A stretch of 64,000 nt of DNA from Thermocaproicibacter sp041859875 (GTDB lineage: Bacteria > Bacillota > Clostridia > Oscillospirales > Acutalibacteraceae). The stretch covers positions 1 to 64,000 of the forward strand of contig JBFLFY010000006.1 in NCBI GenBank assembly GCA_041859875.1. Reading direction: 5' to 3'. The notes beneath the pieces were generated by a model. That model was not told the DNA's origin. It was given only the letters and a program-made list of their open reading frames with translations, and ran no database searches. Both the position numbers and the translations under genes were made by a program. This document shows, piece by piece, positions 50,086-58,307 of the stretch (positions are counted from its first letter, which is position 1; each line of letters begins with the position of its first letter).

Positions 50086-51432
50086 TTATTCCTGATGAAT
50101 CAGTTCAAACGATTCTTTTACTTCCTGCTCCGTTAAAGAAAGGGCATTTCCGGGCGACGGCCTCTGTGCCGCGTACACAAGGCTGTCTTTTGTTTCAAGC
50201 TGAAAGTAGCTCTTTGCTTCGGCTCCCTGCGTCCATTCCTTTCGGGTAAACACTTTGATTTTCAGCAGCTGCGGCCCTATTGTACCCGGCTTGCCCTTGG
50301 AAGGCTGCTTCCACTGAAAAAAGGAAAACGAGCGCGTGGCTGGTTCCAGCTTTGTGGTGATTTTGCCACGCCACATATCCGGCACCATAAAGTTGTAGCC
50401 GTCTGTGTTGTTTATGACCATGCTCATAACCCGCACAAGGGTCTCGGTTGCGGTGTCATACCGGTGCCAGTCGGTCAGGTAATCGGCATCGTCTGCCATG
50501 GTGCCGCTGTAGCCTGGCATCAGCGTAACAATCGGTATTTCGATGATGCTGTCGCCGTTAATATCTTTTGAAACGACGGAGATGCTGCGCACCGTACTTT
50601 TTGCCGTTTTTGTGGCAACGTCGTAAAATGGCGATTCCAGCGTATGCTTTTTTTTGTTCCAGTACAGCACTTCCGTCACCATGGAGTTCGAAGCCTTGCT
50701 GCCATCAAGCACCACGCCGATTTGTTTTTCGTCAATACGCCCGGTCTGTGCAGAAACGTACTGGGTAACGCCGGTGTCCAGCGGAGTGGTTCCCAGCACT
50801 TCCATCCCACCGTTTTTGATGCGCAGCAGGCGTGCCGTAGCCGGCTGTTCCCCCGATGTAACGCTCGCCGTGAAGATTTCATCCTTCCCGTCGCCGTCAA
50901 AGTCGGCCACCTCCATATCGGAATAATTCTGGTTCAGCTTCTGCTCGTTCACCTTGCCATCCTTATAAGTGTAAACGCAGATGGCGCCGTTGTTGTTCAG
51001 GCTGCCTCCCCATCCGACGATTGCTTCATCCCGCCCGTCGCCGTTCAGGTCGCCGAAACAGACGCGGTCTACCTGCGAAGCGCGGTTGCTGAACGTGCCA
51101 ATAACCTTCCAACTGCCGTCTTTCTGCATAAAAACGACATTGGTGCCGGAAGAGTTGTCGTTTTTCTGGTAAAAGGCGATTGCCTCTTCTGTTTTGCCGC
51201 CGCTGATGCTGTGCCGCAGTATGGCGGAACGGTATTTGCCTGCCGCCGGGTATTTCAGCATAAACTGGTCGCCCACTGTCCGCTCCAGCAGGCTTTGGAT
51301 GTCCTGTTCGTTCTCGCCGGTCGGCTTTGGGGCATGCATTAGGCTGTGGGCGTCAAGCCCCGTGAACGAACAGCCCGAAAGCAGCAGGGCTATTGCCAGC
51401 AAAACCGCCGCCAGCACCGCTTTCCGCTTCAC
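50086..51432 (-). CDS. Lipoprotein with VCBS/FG-GAP-type repeats
   Basis: A 448-residue protein with a lipobox LLLSGC (Cys21), so it is anchored outside the membrane. The body holds beta-propeller-like repeats with calcium-loop motifs: GDLNGDGRDEAIVGWGG, VADFDGDGKDEIFTAS and SKDINGDSIIEIP. Such repeats often mediate binding. It is 22 bases upstream of the response regulator and likely part of the same transcript, suggesting it feeds the two-component system or is regulated by it. A TATAAT box lies at 51482-51487. Confidence 0.85.
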   Translation of the reverse strand: MKRKAVLAAVLLAIALLLSGCSFTGLDAHSLMHAPKPTGENEQDIQSLLERTVGDQFMLKYPAAGKYRSAILRHSISGGKTEEAIAFYQKNDNSSGTNVVFMQKDGSWKVIGTFSNRASQVDRVCFGDLNGDGRDEAIVGWGGSLNNNGAICVYTYKDGKVNEQKLNQNYSDMEVADFDGDGKDEIFTASVTSGEQPATARLLRIKNGGMEVLGTTPLDTGVTQYVSAQTGRIDEKQIGVVLDGSKASNSMVTEVLYWNKKKHTLESPFYDVATKTAKSTVRSISVVSKDINGDSIIEIPIVTLMPGYSGTMADDADYLTDWHRYDTATETLVRVMSMVINNTDGYNFMVPDMWRGKITTKLEPATRSFSFFQWKQPSKGKPGTIGPQLLKIKVFTRKEWTQGAEAKSYFQLETKDSLVYAAQRPSPGNALSLTEQEVKESFELIHQE

Positions 51433-51570
51433 GCTTCCCCATCTCCTTTTCCAGCAGTCGGAAACCTCTTATATTAGAAATATTATAGCATACCCCGGTG
51501 AAAAAAACAGTATCAAAACTGTAACGGGGCGGCAGGCACAGCCCACCGCCCTTTTTTATGCTAAAAGCCC

Positions 51571-52878
51571 TCAGAATATTTGCCAGAAAGCCGCGAAATA
51601 AGACGGAAGGTCTGTGCCGCCGCCAAAGTCATGAACTTTTCCGGTAATCAGGTCGCGCGCGCGGCCTGCCCCTGCGTCGAAATCAACGTGAACCGGCTCA
51701 CTGCCAATATTGAAAGCCGCCAGCACACGGTCGTTCTGTGTTTTCCGCTCGAAAATGCAATATTTGTTCTGCAGCACAACGCTGCGGAAACTGCCGTCAC
51801 AAAGCGCCTCGCTGCTTCTGCGCGCCTTAGCACAGGCAGAAATCCACGCCGTTAAATCGTTCTCCACCGGCTCGTCAAAGCAGGCGCGCAGGGCGGCGTC
51901 ACCGTCTTCCTTCCGGCCTTTCGCGCCCCACTCGCTTCCATAGTAGACGCATGGGATTCCCGGCATGGCAAACAGCAGTGCATAAAGCAGCGGCAGGTGC
52001 TTTTCATTGGTGAGAATGGAAGCCGCGCGTGTGACGTCGTGGTTGTCCACAAATGAAAACGGATGTGTCCCCGGGAACAGCGCCCACGGGTCGGGGCCAA
52101 ACTGCCGCAGCAGGGAATGCACGATTTCAAAAAGATTCAGGCTGTTCATGCTGGAGTAAAGCCCCTTGTAACACTCATAATTGGTCACGCTGTGGCACAT
52201 TTCGGCGTTCATGGTCTGGTGGTAATCGCCGCCCAGCACTTCGCCCACAAGGAAGAAATCCTGTTTGCGGGAGCTGGTAAAGGCGCGCAGTTTCCGCAGA
52301 AAATCGCGGTCCAGCAGGTAGGCTACATCCAGCCGCAGGCCGTCGATGCCGAACTCGTCCATCCAGCCGCCGACACTTTGCAGCAGGTAATCCACAACAG
52401 CCGGGTTCCGCAGATTCAGCTTCACAAGCTCAAAATGGCCCTCCCAGCCTTCGTACCACAGGCCGTCGCTGTAACCGTCGTTTCCGCCGAAATTAATGTT
52501 GAACCAGTCTTTGTAGGGTGATGATTCGCGGTTCTTCAAGACATCCTGAAAAGCCCAGAAACCGCGCCCAACGTGGTTGAACACACCGTCAAGCACAACT
52601 TTTATGCCGGCTTCGTGCATCTTGCGGCAGACTTCGGCAAAATCATCGTCCGTACCGAGCCTGCGGTCGATTTTCCGGTAGTCGCGCGTATCGTAGCCAT
52701 GCGCATCGCTTTCGAACACCGGCCCAAAATAAACGGCATTGCAGTTCAGCCTTTTTATATGCGGAATCCAGTCGGCCGCCTTGCCAATGCAGTGCGCCTC
52801 CGCACCATCGTTCTGTGCCGGAGCTCCGCAGAACCCCAGCGGATAGATTTGATAAAATACTGCATGGTCTGCCCACAT
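51571..52878 (-). CDS. GH13 alpha-amylase-family glycosidase (maltogenic/neopullulanase-like)
   Basis: A 435-residue TIM-barrel enzyme. It has region I DGVFNHVG, region II GLRLDVAY (nucleophile Asp184), region III FLVGEVLG (acid Glu213) and region IV FSFVDNHD (Asp281). No signal peptide is seen, so it acts on intracellular maltodextrins. The short length, without N-terminal starch domain, resembles small neopullulanase or cyclomaltodextrinase-like enzymes; specificity is not decidable here. A TATAAT box lies at 52923-52928. Confidence 0.9.
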   Translation of the reverse strand: MWADHAVFYQIYPLGFCGAPAQNDGAEAHCIGKAADWIPHIKRLNCNAVYFGPVFESDAHGYDTRDYRKIDRRLGTDDDFAEVCRKMHEAGIKVVLDGVFNHVGRGFWAFQDVLKNRESSPYKDWFNINFGGNDGYSDGLWYEGWEGHFELVKLNLRNPAVVDYLLQSVGGWMDEFGIDGLRLDVAYLLDRDFLRKLRAFTSSRKQDFFLVGEVLGGDYHQTMNAEMCHSVTNYECYKGLYSSMNSLNLFEIVHSLLRQFGPDPWALFPGTHPFSFVDNHDVTRAASILTNEKHLPLLYALLFAMPGIPCVYYGSEWGAKGRKEDGDAALRACFDEPVENDLTAWISACAKARRSSEALCDGSFRSVVLQNKYCIFERKTQNDRVLAAFNIGSEPVHVDFDAGAGRARDLITGKVHDFGGGTDLPSYFAAFWQIF

Positions 52879-52949
52879 AGAACTTCCGCCCGCTTTCTCT
52901 TCCTAAATTTATTTCTTACTTTATTATAACACGGAAAACCAAAGGTACA

Positions 52950-53834
52950 CTAAGATTCCCGCTTTACGGTTTCCTTCAGAAAAGTAAGGAACAGCCGCGC
53001 GCACTGCGGAAGGAGCTTCGGCTCCCGGTACACTGCCGCAATTTCAGTTGTAAGGGCTGCATCGTCTATGGCCCGCACCGTCAGGCACTGGTTTTCCTGC
53101 TTTGTCAAAGCGGATGCCGGAAGAATTCCAACCCCAAGGCCGCTTTCTGCCAAAGCCAGCGTCGTCTGCGCGTCGTCATTGCGGCAGAAAACGCGCATGG
53201 TGCATCCTTCCGCCTCAAAGCGGGAACGCAGCACGTCTTCCCACCGGCGGTAAAGGATCAACGGCTTTTCCGCCAGGGCAGAAATTGAAACCGCTCCATC
53301 CCCCAATTCTGCAAAATAATCGCCCTTTCCTACCGCCAGCATCTGCTCGCGCCGCAGGGGGAGGACTTTCAGCCCAAGCGCAGAAAATGGGGTGCGCACA
53401 ACGGCAACGTCTATTTCCCCGGCCTGCAGGCGCTCAATCAGCTGGTAGGTATTTGCACAGGAAAGGTCGTACCGCACCCCCGGATGCTGCACCGCAAAGC
53501 TGCTCAGCCACCCGAGGAACACCGTGGTGCGCACTGAGGAAACAGCACCAAACCGCAGTGTGCCAACAGTTCCCTGGCGGTAATCGGCCATGTTACTCAC
53601 GGCTGCGTCGCAAAGGCCCAAAATTGTCCGCGCGCGCTGGTAGAAAATCTGCCCGGCTTCCGTCAGGCGCAGGCGGCGGCCCTCATGGTCAAACAACTGG
53701 CAGTCAAGTTCCGCCTCCAGCGCGTGAAGCTGCGCCGTCAACGGCGGCTGGGTCATGTTCAGCCGCCGGGCTGCGCCTGTAACCGTGCCTTCTTCCACAA
53801 TCATGGTAAAGTAATGCAGCTGGCGAATCTCCAT
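52950..53834 (-). CDS. LysR-family transcriptional regulator
   Basis: About 294 residues. The winged helix-turn-helix is MEIRQLHYFTMIVEEGTVTGAARRLNMTQPPLTAQLHALE and a two-lobed effector domain follows (GTLRFGAVSSVRTTV, GLGVGILPAS). I start at the ATG whose product begins MEIRQLHYF because GGAAG is nine bases upstream; an ATG three codons earlier is possible. It is divergent from the ABC exporter operon, the usual layout for control of its neighbour. Confidence 0.9.
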   Translation of the reverse strand: MEIRQLHYFTMIVEEGTVTGAARRLNMTQPPLTAQLHALEAELDCQLFDHEGRRLRLTEAGQIFYQRARTILGLCDAAVSNMADYRQGTVGTLRFGAVSSVRTTVFLGWLSSFAVQHPGVRYDLSCANTYQLIERLQAGEIDVAVVRTPFSALGLKVLPLRREQMLAVGKGDYFAELGDGAVSISALAEKPLILYRRWEDVLRSRFEAEGCTMRVFCRNDDAQTTLALAESGLGVGILPASALTKQENQCLTVRAIDDAALTTEIAAVYREPKLLPQCARLFLTFLKETVKRES

Positions 53835-53877
53835 TCTGCTCATCTTCCAATCTATACGAATTACATATTATAATACC

Positions 53878-53919
53878 ATGAAAAAAATATTTTTCATATT
53901 GTTTATTTTGTGCTATGCT
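53878..53919 (+). promoter_or_regulatory. ABC exporter promoter with overlapping AT palindrome
   Basis: TTTTCA (53891-53896) and TATGCT (53914-53919) have a 17-base spacer. The palindrome ATGAAAAA-AATA-TTTTTCAT (53878-53897) covers the -35 and may be the operator for the divergent LysR protein. Confidence 0.45.
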
Positions 53920-54014
53920 GAAAAAAGAAAAAATGGTTTGTTTCTTTCCGGATATGGAAAGAATATCAGCGGGCAAGCTGAAAGTAAACCAAATGGGAAA
54001 AAGGGGAAATTGTC

Positions 54015-55751
54015 TTGAAAGTGCTGATGACCTACCTGCGGAAATACTGGAAAGAAAGTTTTCTGGCTCCGCTTTTCAAAATACTGGAAGTGGTGTTCGA
54101 CCTGTTGGTTCCACTCGTCATGGCCGCAATTATTAATGTTGGCATACGGAACCACGACAACGGCTACATCCTGCGCTCCTGCGGCCTGCTGGTCGTGTAT
54201 GCCGTAGTGGGCTTCGGTTGTACCGTAACTGCCCAGTACTTTGCGGCAAAGGCGGCCGTCGGGTGCGCCTCCGGGCTTCGGCACGGTTTGTTTGAACACA
54301 TTGAGTCCCTCGGCTTTTCCGAAATGGACACGATGGGCACCGACACGCTTATCACCCGCCTGACAAGCGATGTGAACCAGGTGCAGAGCGGTGTCAACCT
54401 GTTCCTGCGGCTCTTCCTGCGCAGCCCGTTTATTGTAATCGGCTCCATGGTTATGGCTTTTACCATCAATGCAAAGGCCGCGCTGATTTTTGTTGTGGCC
54501 ATTCCGGTGCTGGCAGTTATTGTGTTTGGCGTTATGCTGTGGACGATTCCGTTGTATAAAAAAGTGCAGAGCAGGTTGGACGACGTTCTCGGCAACACGC
54601 GGGAAAATCTTTCGGGTGTGCGTGTCATCCGCGCTTTCAACCGGCAGCAGTCGGAAGTAAACCATTTTGAGGAAGCCACCCAGAATCTTACCAATATGCA
54701 GCTGCACGTCGGCCATATTTCCGCCCTGATGAATCCGCTGACTTACCTAGTGATTAACCTTGCCATCATTGCAATTCTGAACACCGGCGCCTACCAAATC
54801 AATATCGGCGGCCTGCTTACCGGCGACGTAATAGCGCTCATCAGCTACATGACTCAGATTTTGATTGAGCTGGTAAAATTTGCGGACCTGATTATCCAAT
54901 CCACAAAAGCGCTGGCCTGCGCCGGGCGCATCCAAGCGGTAATGGACACAAAACCCGGCATGAAGTTCCCCGCGGAACTTACCGGCAGCCCCGTTTCCGT
55001 CAAAGGAGAAAATGCCGTTCGCTTCGACCATGTAAGCCTGAAATACGCGGGCGCGGGCAGTGAAAGCCTGACGGACATCGACTTCTGCGCAAAGCCCGGC
55101 CAGACAATTGGCATTATTGGCGGCACAGGCAGCGGCAAGTCAAGCCTTGTTAATTTGATTCCAAGGTTTTACGACGCTGCCTCCGGCACCGTGGAAGTTT
55201 TCGGCAAGCCGGTGCAGGAGTGGCCAAAAGCGGCACTGCGCGGGCATATCGGCATGGTCATGCAGAAAGCGCAGCTGTTTTCCGGAACAATCCGCTCGAA
55301 CCTGCTGTGGGGCAACGGAAATGCCACGGATGACGACCTCTGGAGTGCGCTGGAAACAGCACAGGCCGCCGACTTCGTCCGTGCCAAAGAGAAGGGCCTC
55401 GACGAGCCAATGGAGCAGGGAGGCCGCAACCTTTCCGGCGGGCAGAAGCAGCGCCTGACGATTGCGCGTGCCCTTGTGAAAAAACCGGATATTCTGATTC
55501 TTGACGACAGCGCCAGCGCGTTGGACTTTGCGACAGATGCCGCACTGCGAAAAGCACTTGCCGCACTGCCGGGCGGCATCACGGTGTTTATCGTTTCACA
55601 GCGTACTTCCAGCCTGCAGCAGGCCGACCGCATCCTCGTGCTGGACGACGGCCGCCTTGTGGGCAGCGGGAGCCATGCGGAGCTGCTGCAAAACTGTGAA
55701 GTCTACCGCGAGATTTATGAAAGTCAATTCAAGAAAGGCGGCGAGCACTAA
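54015..55751 (+). CDS. Heterodimeric ABC exporter subunit with degenerate catalytic site
   Basis: A 578-residue half-transporter with six helices then an NBD: Walker A GGTGSGKSS, signature NLSGGQKQRLTIARAL, Walker B ILILDDSASALD. The catalytic glutamate after Walker B is Asp, as in the inactive-site partner of BmrC/TM287-type exporters. Translation likely starts at TTG 54015 (AAGGGG upstream); ATG 54027 is the alternative. It overlaps the second subunit by one base. Confidence 0.9.
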   Translation: MKVLMTYLRKYWKESFLAPLFKILEVVFDLLVPLVMAAIINVGIRNHDNGYILRSCGLLVVYAVVGFGCTVTAQYFAAKAAVGCASGLRHGLFEHIESLGFSEMDTMGTDTLITRLTSDVNQVQSGVNLFLRLFLRSPFIVIGSMVMAFTINAKAALIFVVAIPVLAVIVFGVMLWTIPLYKKVQSRLDDVLGNTRENLSGVRVIRAFNRQQSEVNHFEEATQNLTNMQLHVGHISALMNPLTYLVINLAIIAILNTGAYQINIGGLLTGDVIALISYMTQILIELVKFADLIIQSTKALACAGRIQAVMDTKPGMKFPAELTGSPVSVKGENAVRFDHVSLKYAGAGSESLTDIDFCAKPGQTIGIIGGTGSGKSSLVNLIPRFYDAASGTVEVFGKPVQEWPKAALRGHIGMVMQKAQLFSGTIRSNLLWGNGNATDDDLWSALETAQAADFVRAKEKGLDEPMEQGGRNLSGGQKQRLTIARALVKKPDILILDDSASALDFATDAALRKALAALPGGITVFIVSQRTSSLQQADRILVLDDGRLVGSGSHAELLQNCEVYREIYESQFKKGGEH

Positions 55752-57523
55752 TGGCTGCAAAAGTAGAAAAGTTAGACCGGGAAACCAGCCGTGCGGCGTT
55801 TCGCCGGGTTCTGCACTGTATAGCGCCCTACCGCTTTTTCGTGATTCTCAGTATTCTGTGCGCCGCGGCGAGCGTAGCAGCTCAGCTGTATGTTCCGGTT
55901 CTGACCGGCAATGCCATTGACTATATGCTGGGTTCGGGCAAAGTTAATTTTGCCGGAGTGAGCAAATGTATTTTTTCCATTGCAGCCGCTACGGGAACCG
56001 CGCTTTTCACCCTGTGGGCACTGGCCGCCTGCAACAACCGCATTACCTACTGCGTTGCACGCGACCTGCGCAATGCCGCTGTGCATAAATTTCAAAACCT
56101 GCCGCTTTCGTACCTTGACGCGCATCCCGAAGGCGACTTAATCAGCCGTGTTGTCGCTGATGTCGATACCTTCACCGACGGCCTGCTGATGGGCTTTACG
56201 CAGTTTTTCAGCGGAATTCTCACCATCCTTGGCACCTTGATTTTCATGCTGAGCGTGAACGTCCCCATTACGCTGATTGTTGTCGTCCTTACGCCGATGA
56301 GCCTGTTTGCCGCGCGGTTCATCGCCAAGCACACCTACAAGCACTTCCAGATGCAGAGCATCGTGCGCGGCGAGCAAACTGCCATGATAAACGAAATGAT
56401 TGAAGGGCAAAAAGTCGTACAGGCTTTCAGCCATGAAAAGGAAAGCCTTGAAGCCTTCGATGAGGTAAACAACAGGCTGCAGAAAACGAGCCTGAAGGCA
56501 GCGTTCTTTTCCAGCCTAACCAACCCAACTACACGGTGCGTAAACAGCCTGGTCTATGCCGCTGTGGGTCTAGCGGGCGCACTCTACGCGGTAGCGGGCG
56601 GCATTACCATTGGCCAGCTGAGCATTTTCCTCAGTTACGCAAACCAGTACGCGAAGCCGTTTAACGAAATTTCGGGCGTTGTTACAGAACTGCAGAATGC
56701 GCTGGCCTGCGCCGCCCGTATTTTTCAGCTGCTGGATGAACCAAACCAGACCCCAGAACCTGCCGATGCAACAGTGCTGCAAAGCGACGGCCATGTACAG
56801 TTGAAAGACGTTGCATTCCGCTATGTGCCGGAACGCCCGCTGATTGATCACTTGAACCTCGACGTGAAAACAGGACAGCGCATTGCCATCGTCGGCCCAA
56901 CAGGCTGCGGCAAAACGACGCTTATTAACCTGCTGATGCGCTTTTACGACGTAAACGGAGGCAGCATTCAGGTAGCCGGAAAAGATATTCGAAGCGTAAC
57001 CCGTGCTTCCCTGCGCGCCAGCTATGGTATGGTGCTGCAGGACACCTGGCTCAAAGCCGGAACCATCCGTGAGAACATCGCGTACGGGAAGCCGGATGCG
57101 ACCGATGAAGAGATTGTTGCCGCGGCAAAAGCCGCCCATGCAGACAGCTTTATTCAGCGCCTGCCGCAGGGTTACCGTACCGTGATTGCCGAAGACGGCG
57201 GCAATATCAGCCAGGGGCAGAAACAGCTGCTCTGCATTTCCCGCGTTATGCTCTGCCTGCCGCCTATGCTGATTCTGGACGAAGCCACCAGCTCCATCGA
57301 TACCCGCACCGAAATCAAGATTCAGTCTGCTTTTGCCCGTATGATGAAAGGGCGCACAAGCTTCATCGTGGCGCACCGCCTTTCAACAATTCGGGAAGCT
57401 GATTTAATTCTGGTCATGCGTGACGGCCATATTGTTGAGCGAGGAACGCACGACTCTCTGATGGCGCTCAACGGGTTCTATGCAAACCTTTACAACAGCC
57501 AGTTCGAAGGGGTAGCAACTTAA
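55751..57523 (+). CDS. Heterodimeric ABC exporter subunit with intact catalytic site
   Basis: A 590-residue half-transporter: six helices, then Walker A GPTGCGKTT, signature NISQGQKQLLCISRVM and Walker B MLILDEATSSID with the catalytic Glu. The signature begins SQGQ rather than SGGQ, also typical of BmrD/TM288-like partners. The pair probably exports a drug or lipid-like substrate; no substrate gene is nearby. Confidence 0.92.
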   Translation: MAAKVEKLDRETSRAAFRRVLHCIAPYRFFVILSILCAAASVAAQLYVPVLTGNAIDYMLGSGKVNFAGVSKCIFSIAAATGTALFTLWALAACNNRITYCVARDLRNAAVHKFQNLPLSYLDAHPEGDLISRVVADVDTFTDGLLMGFTQFFSGILTILGTLIFMLSVNVPITLIVVVLTPMSLFAARFIAKHTYKHFQMQSIVRGEQTAMINEMIEGQKVVQAFSHEKESLEAFDEVNNRLQKTSLKAAFFSSLTNPTTRCVNSLVYAAVGLAGALYAVAGGITIGQLSIFLSYANQYAKPFNEISGVVTELQNALACAARIFQLLDEPNQTPEPADATVLQSDGHVQLKDVAFRYVPERPLIDHLNLDVKTGQRIAIVGPTGCGKTTLINLLMRFYDVNGGSIQVAGKDIRSVTRASLRASYGMVLQDTWLKAGTIRENIAYGKPDATDEEIVAAAKAAHADSFIQRLPQGYRTVIAEDGGNISQGQKQLLCISRVMLCLPPMLILDEATSSIDTRTEIKIQSAFARMMKGRTSFIVAHRLSTIREADLILVMRDGHIVERGTHDSLMALNGFYANLYNSQFEGVAT

Positions 57524-57588
57524 ATGAAGCCGGCAAAAGGCCGCGAAGCAAAATTGAACTGAACCAGTAAAAACGGACATTACAAGAA

Positions 57589-57629
57589 AAGACCTCCTAT
57601 CGTAGAATAAAAATACGATAGGAGGTCTT
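57589..57629. repeat. Perfect 16-bp inverted repeat masking the transposase ribosome site
   Basis: AAGACCTCCTATCGTA and its exact complement flank a 9-base loop. The right arm holds the AGGAGG ribosome site of the transposase stub at 57633, so in a readthrough transcript the site would be paired and closed. Confidence 0.7.
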
Positions 57630-57632
57630 ACT

Positions 57633-57752
57633 ATGTCAAGAAGATATGTTCATGTAAAATTAATCGAAAAAGAAATTTTTGTAATGAAAGCATCCGGGAA
57701 AAGCAATAGAGAAATACGACCAAAATACTTCGTTATCATTCGGCATTTATAA
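57633..57752 (+). pseudogene. Truncated IS3-type transposase OrfA stub
   Basis: A 39-codon frame starting YVHVKLIEKEIFVMKASGKSNREI, the expected beginning of an IS3-family OrfA helix-turn-helix; the frame is lost after NREI and stops soon after. The region is markedly AT-rich against its surroundings. I see no second inverted repeat or OrfB, so this is a remnant of an insertion sequence. Confidence 0.6.
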
Positions 57753-58307
57753 TCTATTTTCTCGAATTATCGCTTTATTCTCTTTTTTCACTTGATTTTA
57801 TAGAATAGTTCCAAAAGACAAATGTTCCGGTACCTTGCAAAATTCATAAAGACTTGAAACAGGCATCAGCCTGCCAGACCGCCAGGCTGGGTTCATTTTT
57901 GGGCTTATAATTCCTAAATTTTTTCCCCAATCCGCAAGTTTTTCAGCTGTCTTGGGGATACTGAAAAAGAACGAAAGTTTTTTTCGAGAAAAGCCAAAAC
58001 AGACTCTTGACTTTGCCATTTAAACTTCTATAATACAAGTCTACAGCATCATTTCATTCACGCATTTGGCAGACCCTGCAGCTTGAAAGCAGAAAAAGCA
58101 GCAAATTACAAAGGCTATAACAGCGGCTTTGCCGACAGGAGCGGCATTTGACTGGCTGTGCAAGCTTCTTTTGCTGCTCAGCAGTACCAAATTTTAACGA
58201 AAGCATCTTCATTTGCAGGCGAAGCAAAAGCTATACGGGTCCCTTTCCAACCAGATACTTGAATGAAAACCCGCCTGCAGATTGATCAGCTTCAGAGGAA
58301 AGCAGTT
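57753..58307. other. AT-rich gap with promoter and untranslated leader before the cation ATPase
   Basis: A hairpin CAGCCTG ... CAGGCTG (57867-57889) followed by ATTTTT may terminate upstream transcription. A plus-strand promoter TTGACT (58007-58012) / TATAAT (58029-58034), 16-base spacer, starts a leader of over 200 bases that holds several GC-rich stems (for example CAGCGGCTTTGCCG). I could not match it to a riboswitch class. The 73-codon minus-strand frame at 57798-58019 has no recognisable product. Confidence 0.45.
58007..58034 (+). promoter_or_regulatory. Promoter of the cation ATPase-RCK operon
   Basis: TTGACT and TATAAT with a 16-base spacer, about 275 bases upstream of the chosen start codon. 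Confidence 0.55.

Noticed and set aside
51525..51557. Terminator hairpin GGGCGG ... CCGCCC with TTTTTT
   Set aside because: The T-run lies on the plus strand, where no gene ends; on the minus strand it has no T-run and sits past the GH13 stop.
57798..58019. 73-codon minus-strand ORF upstream of the cation ATPase
   Set aside because: No ribosome site or recognisable motif; it overlaps a hairpin and the ATPase promoter.
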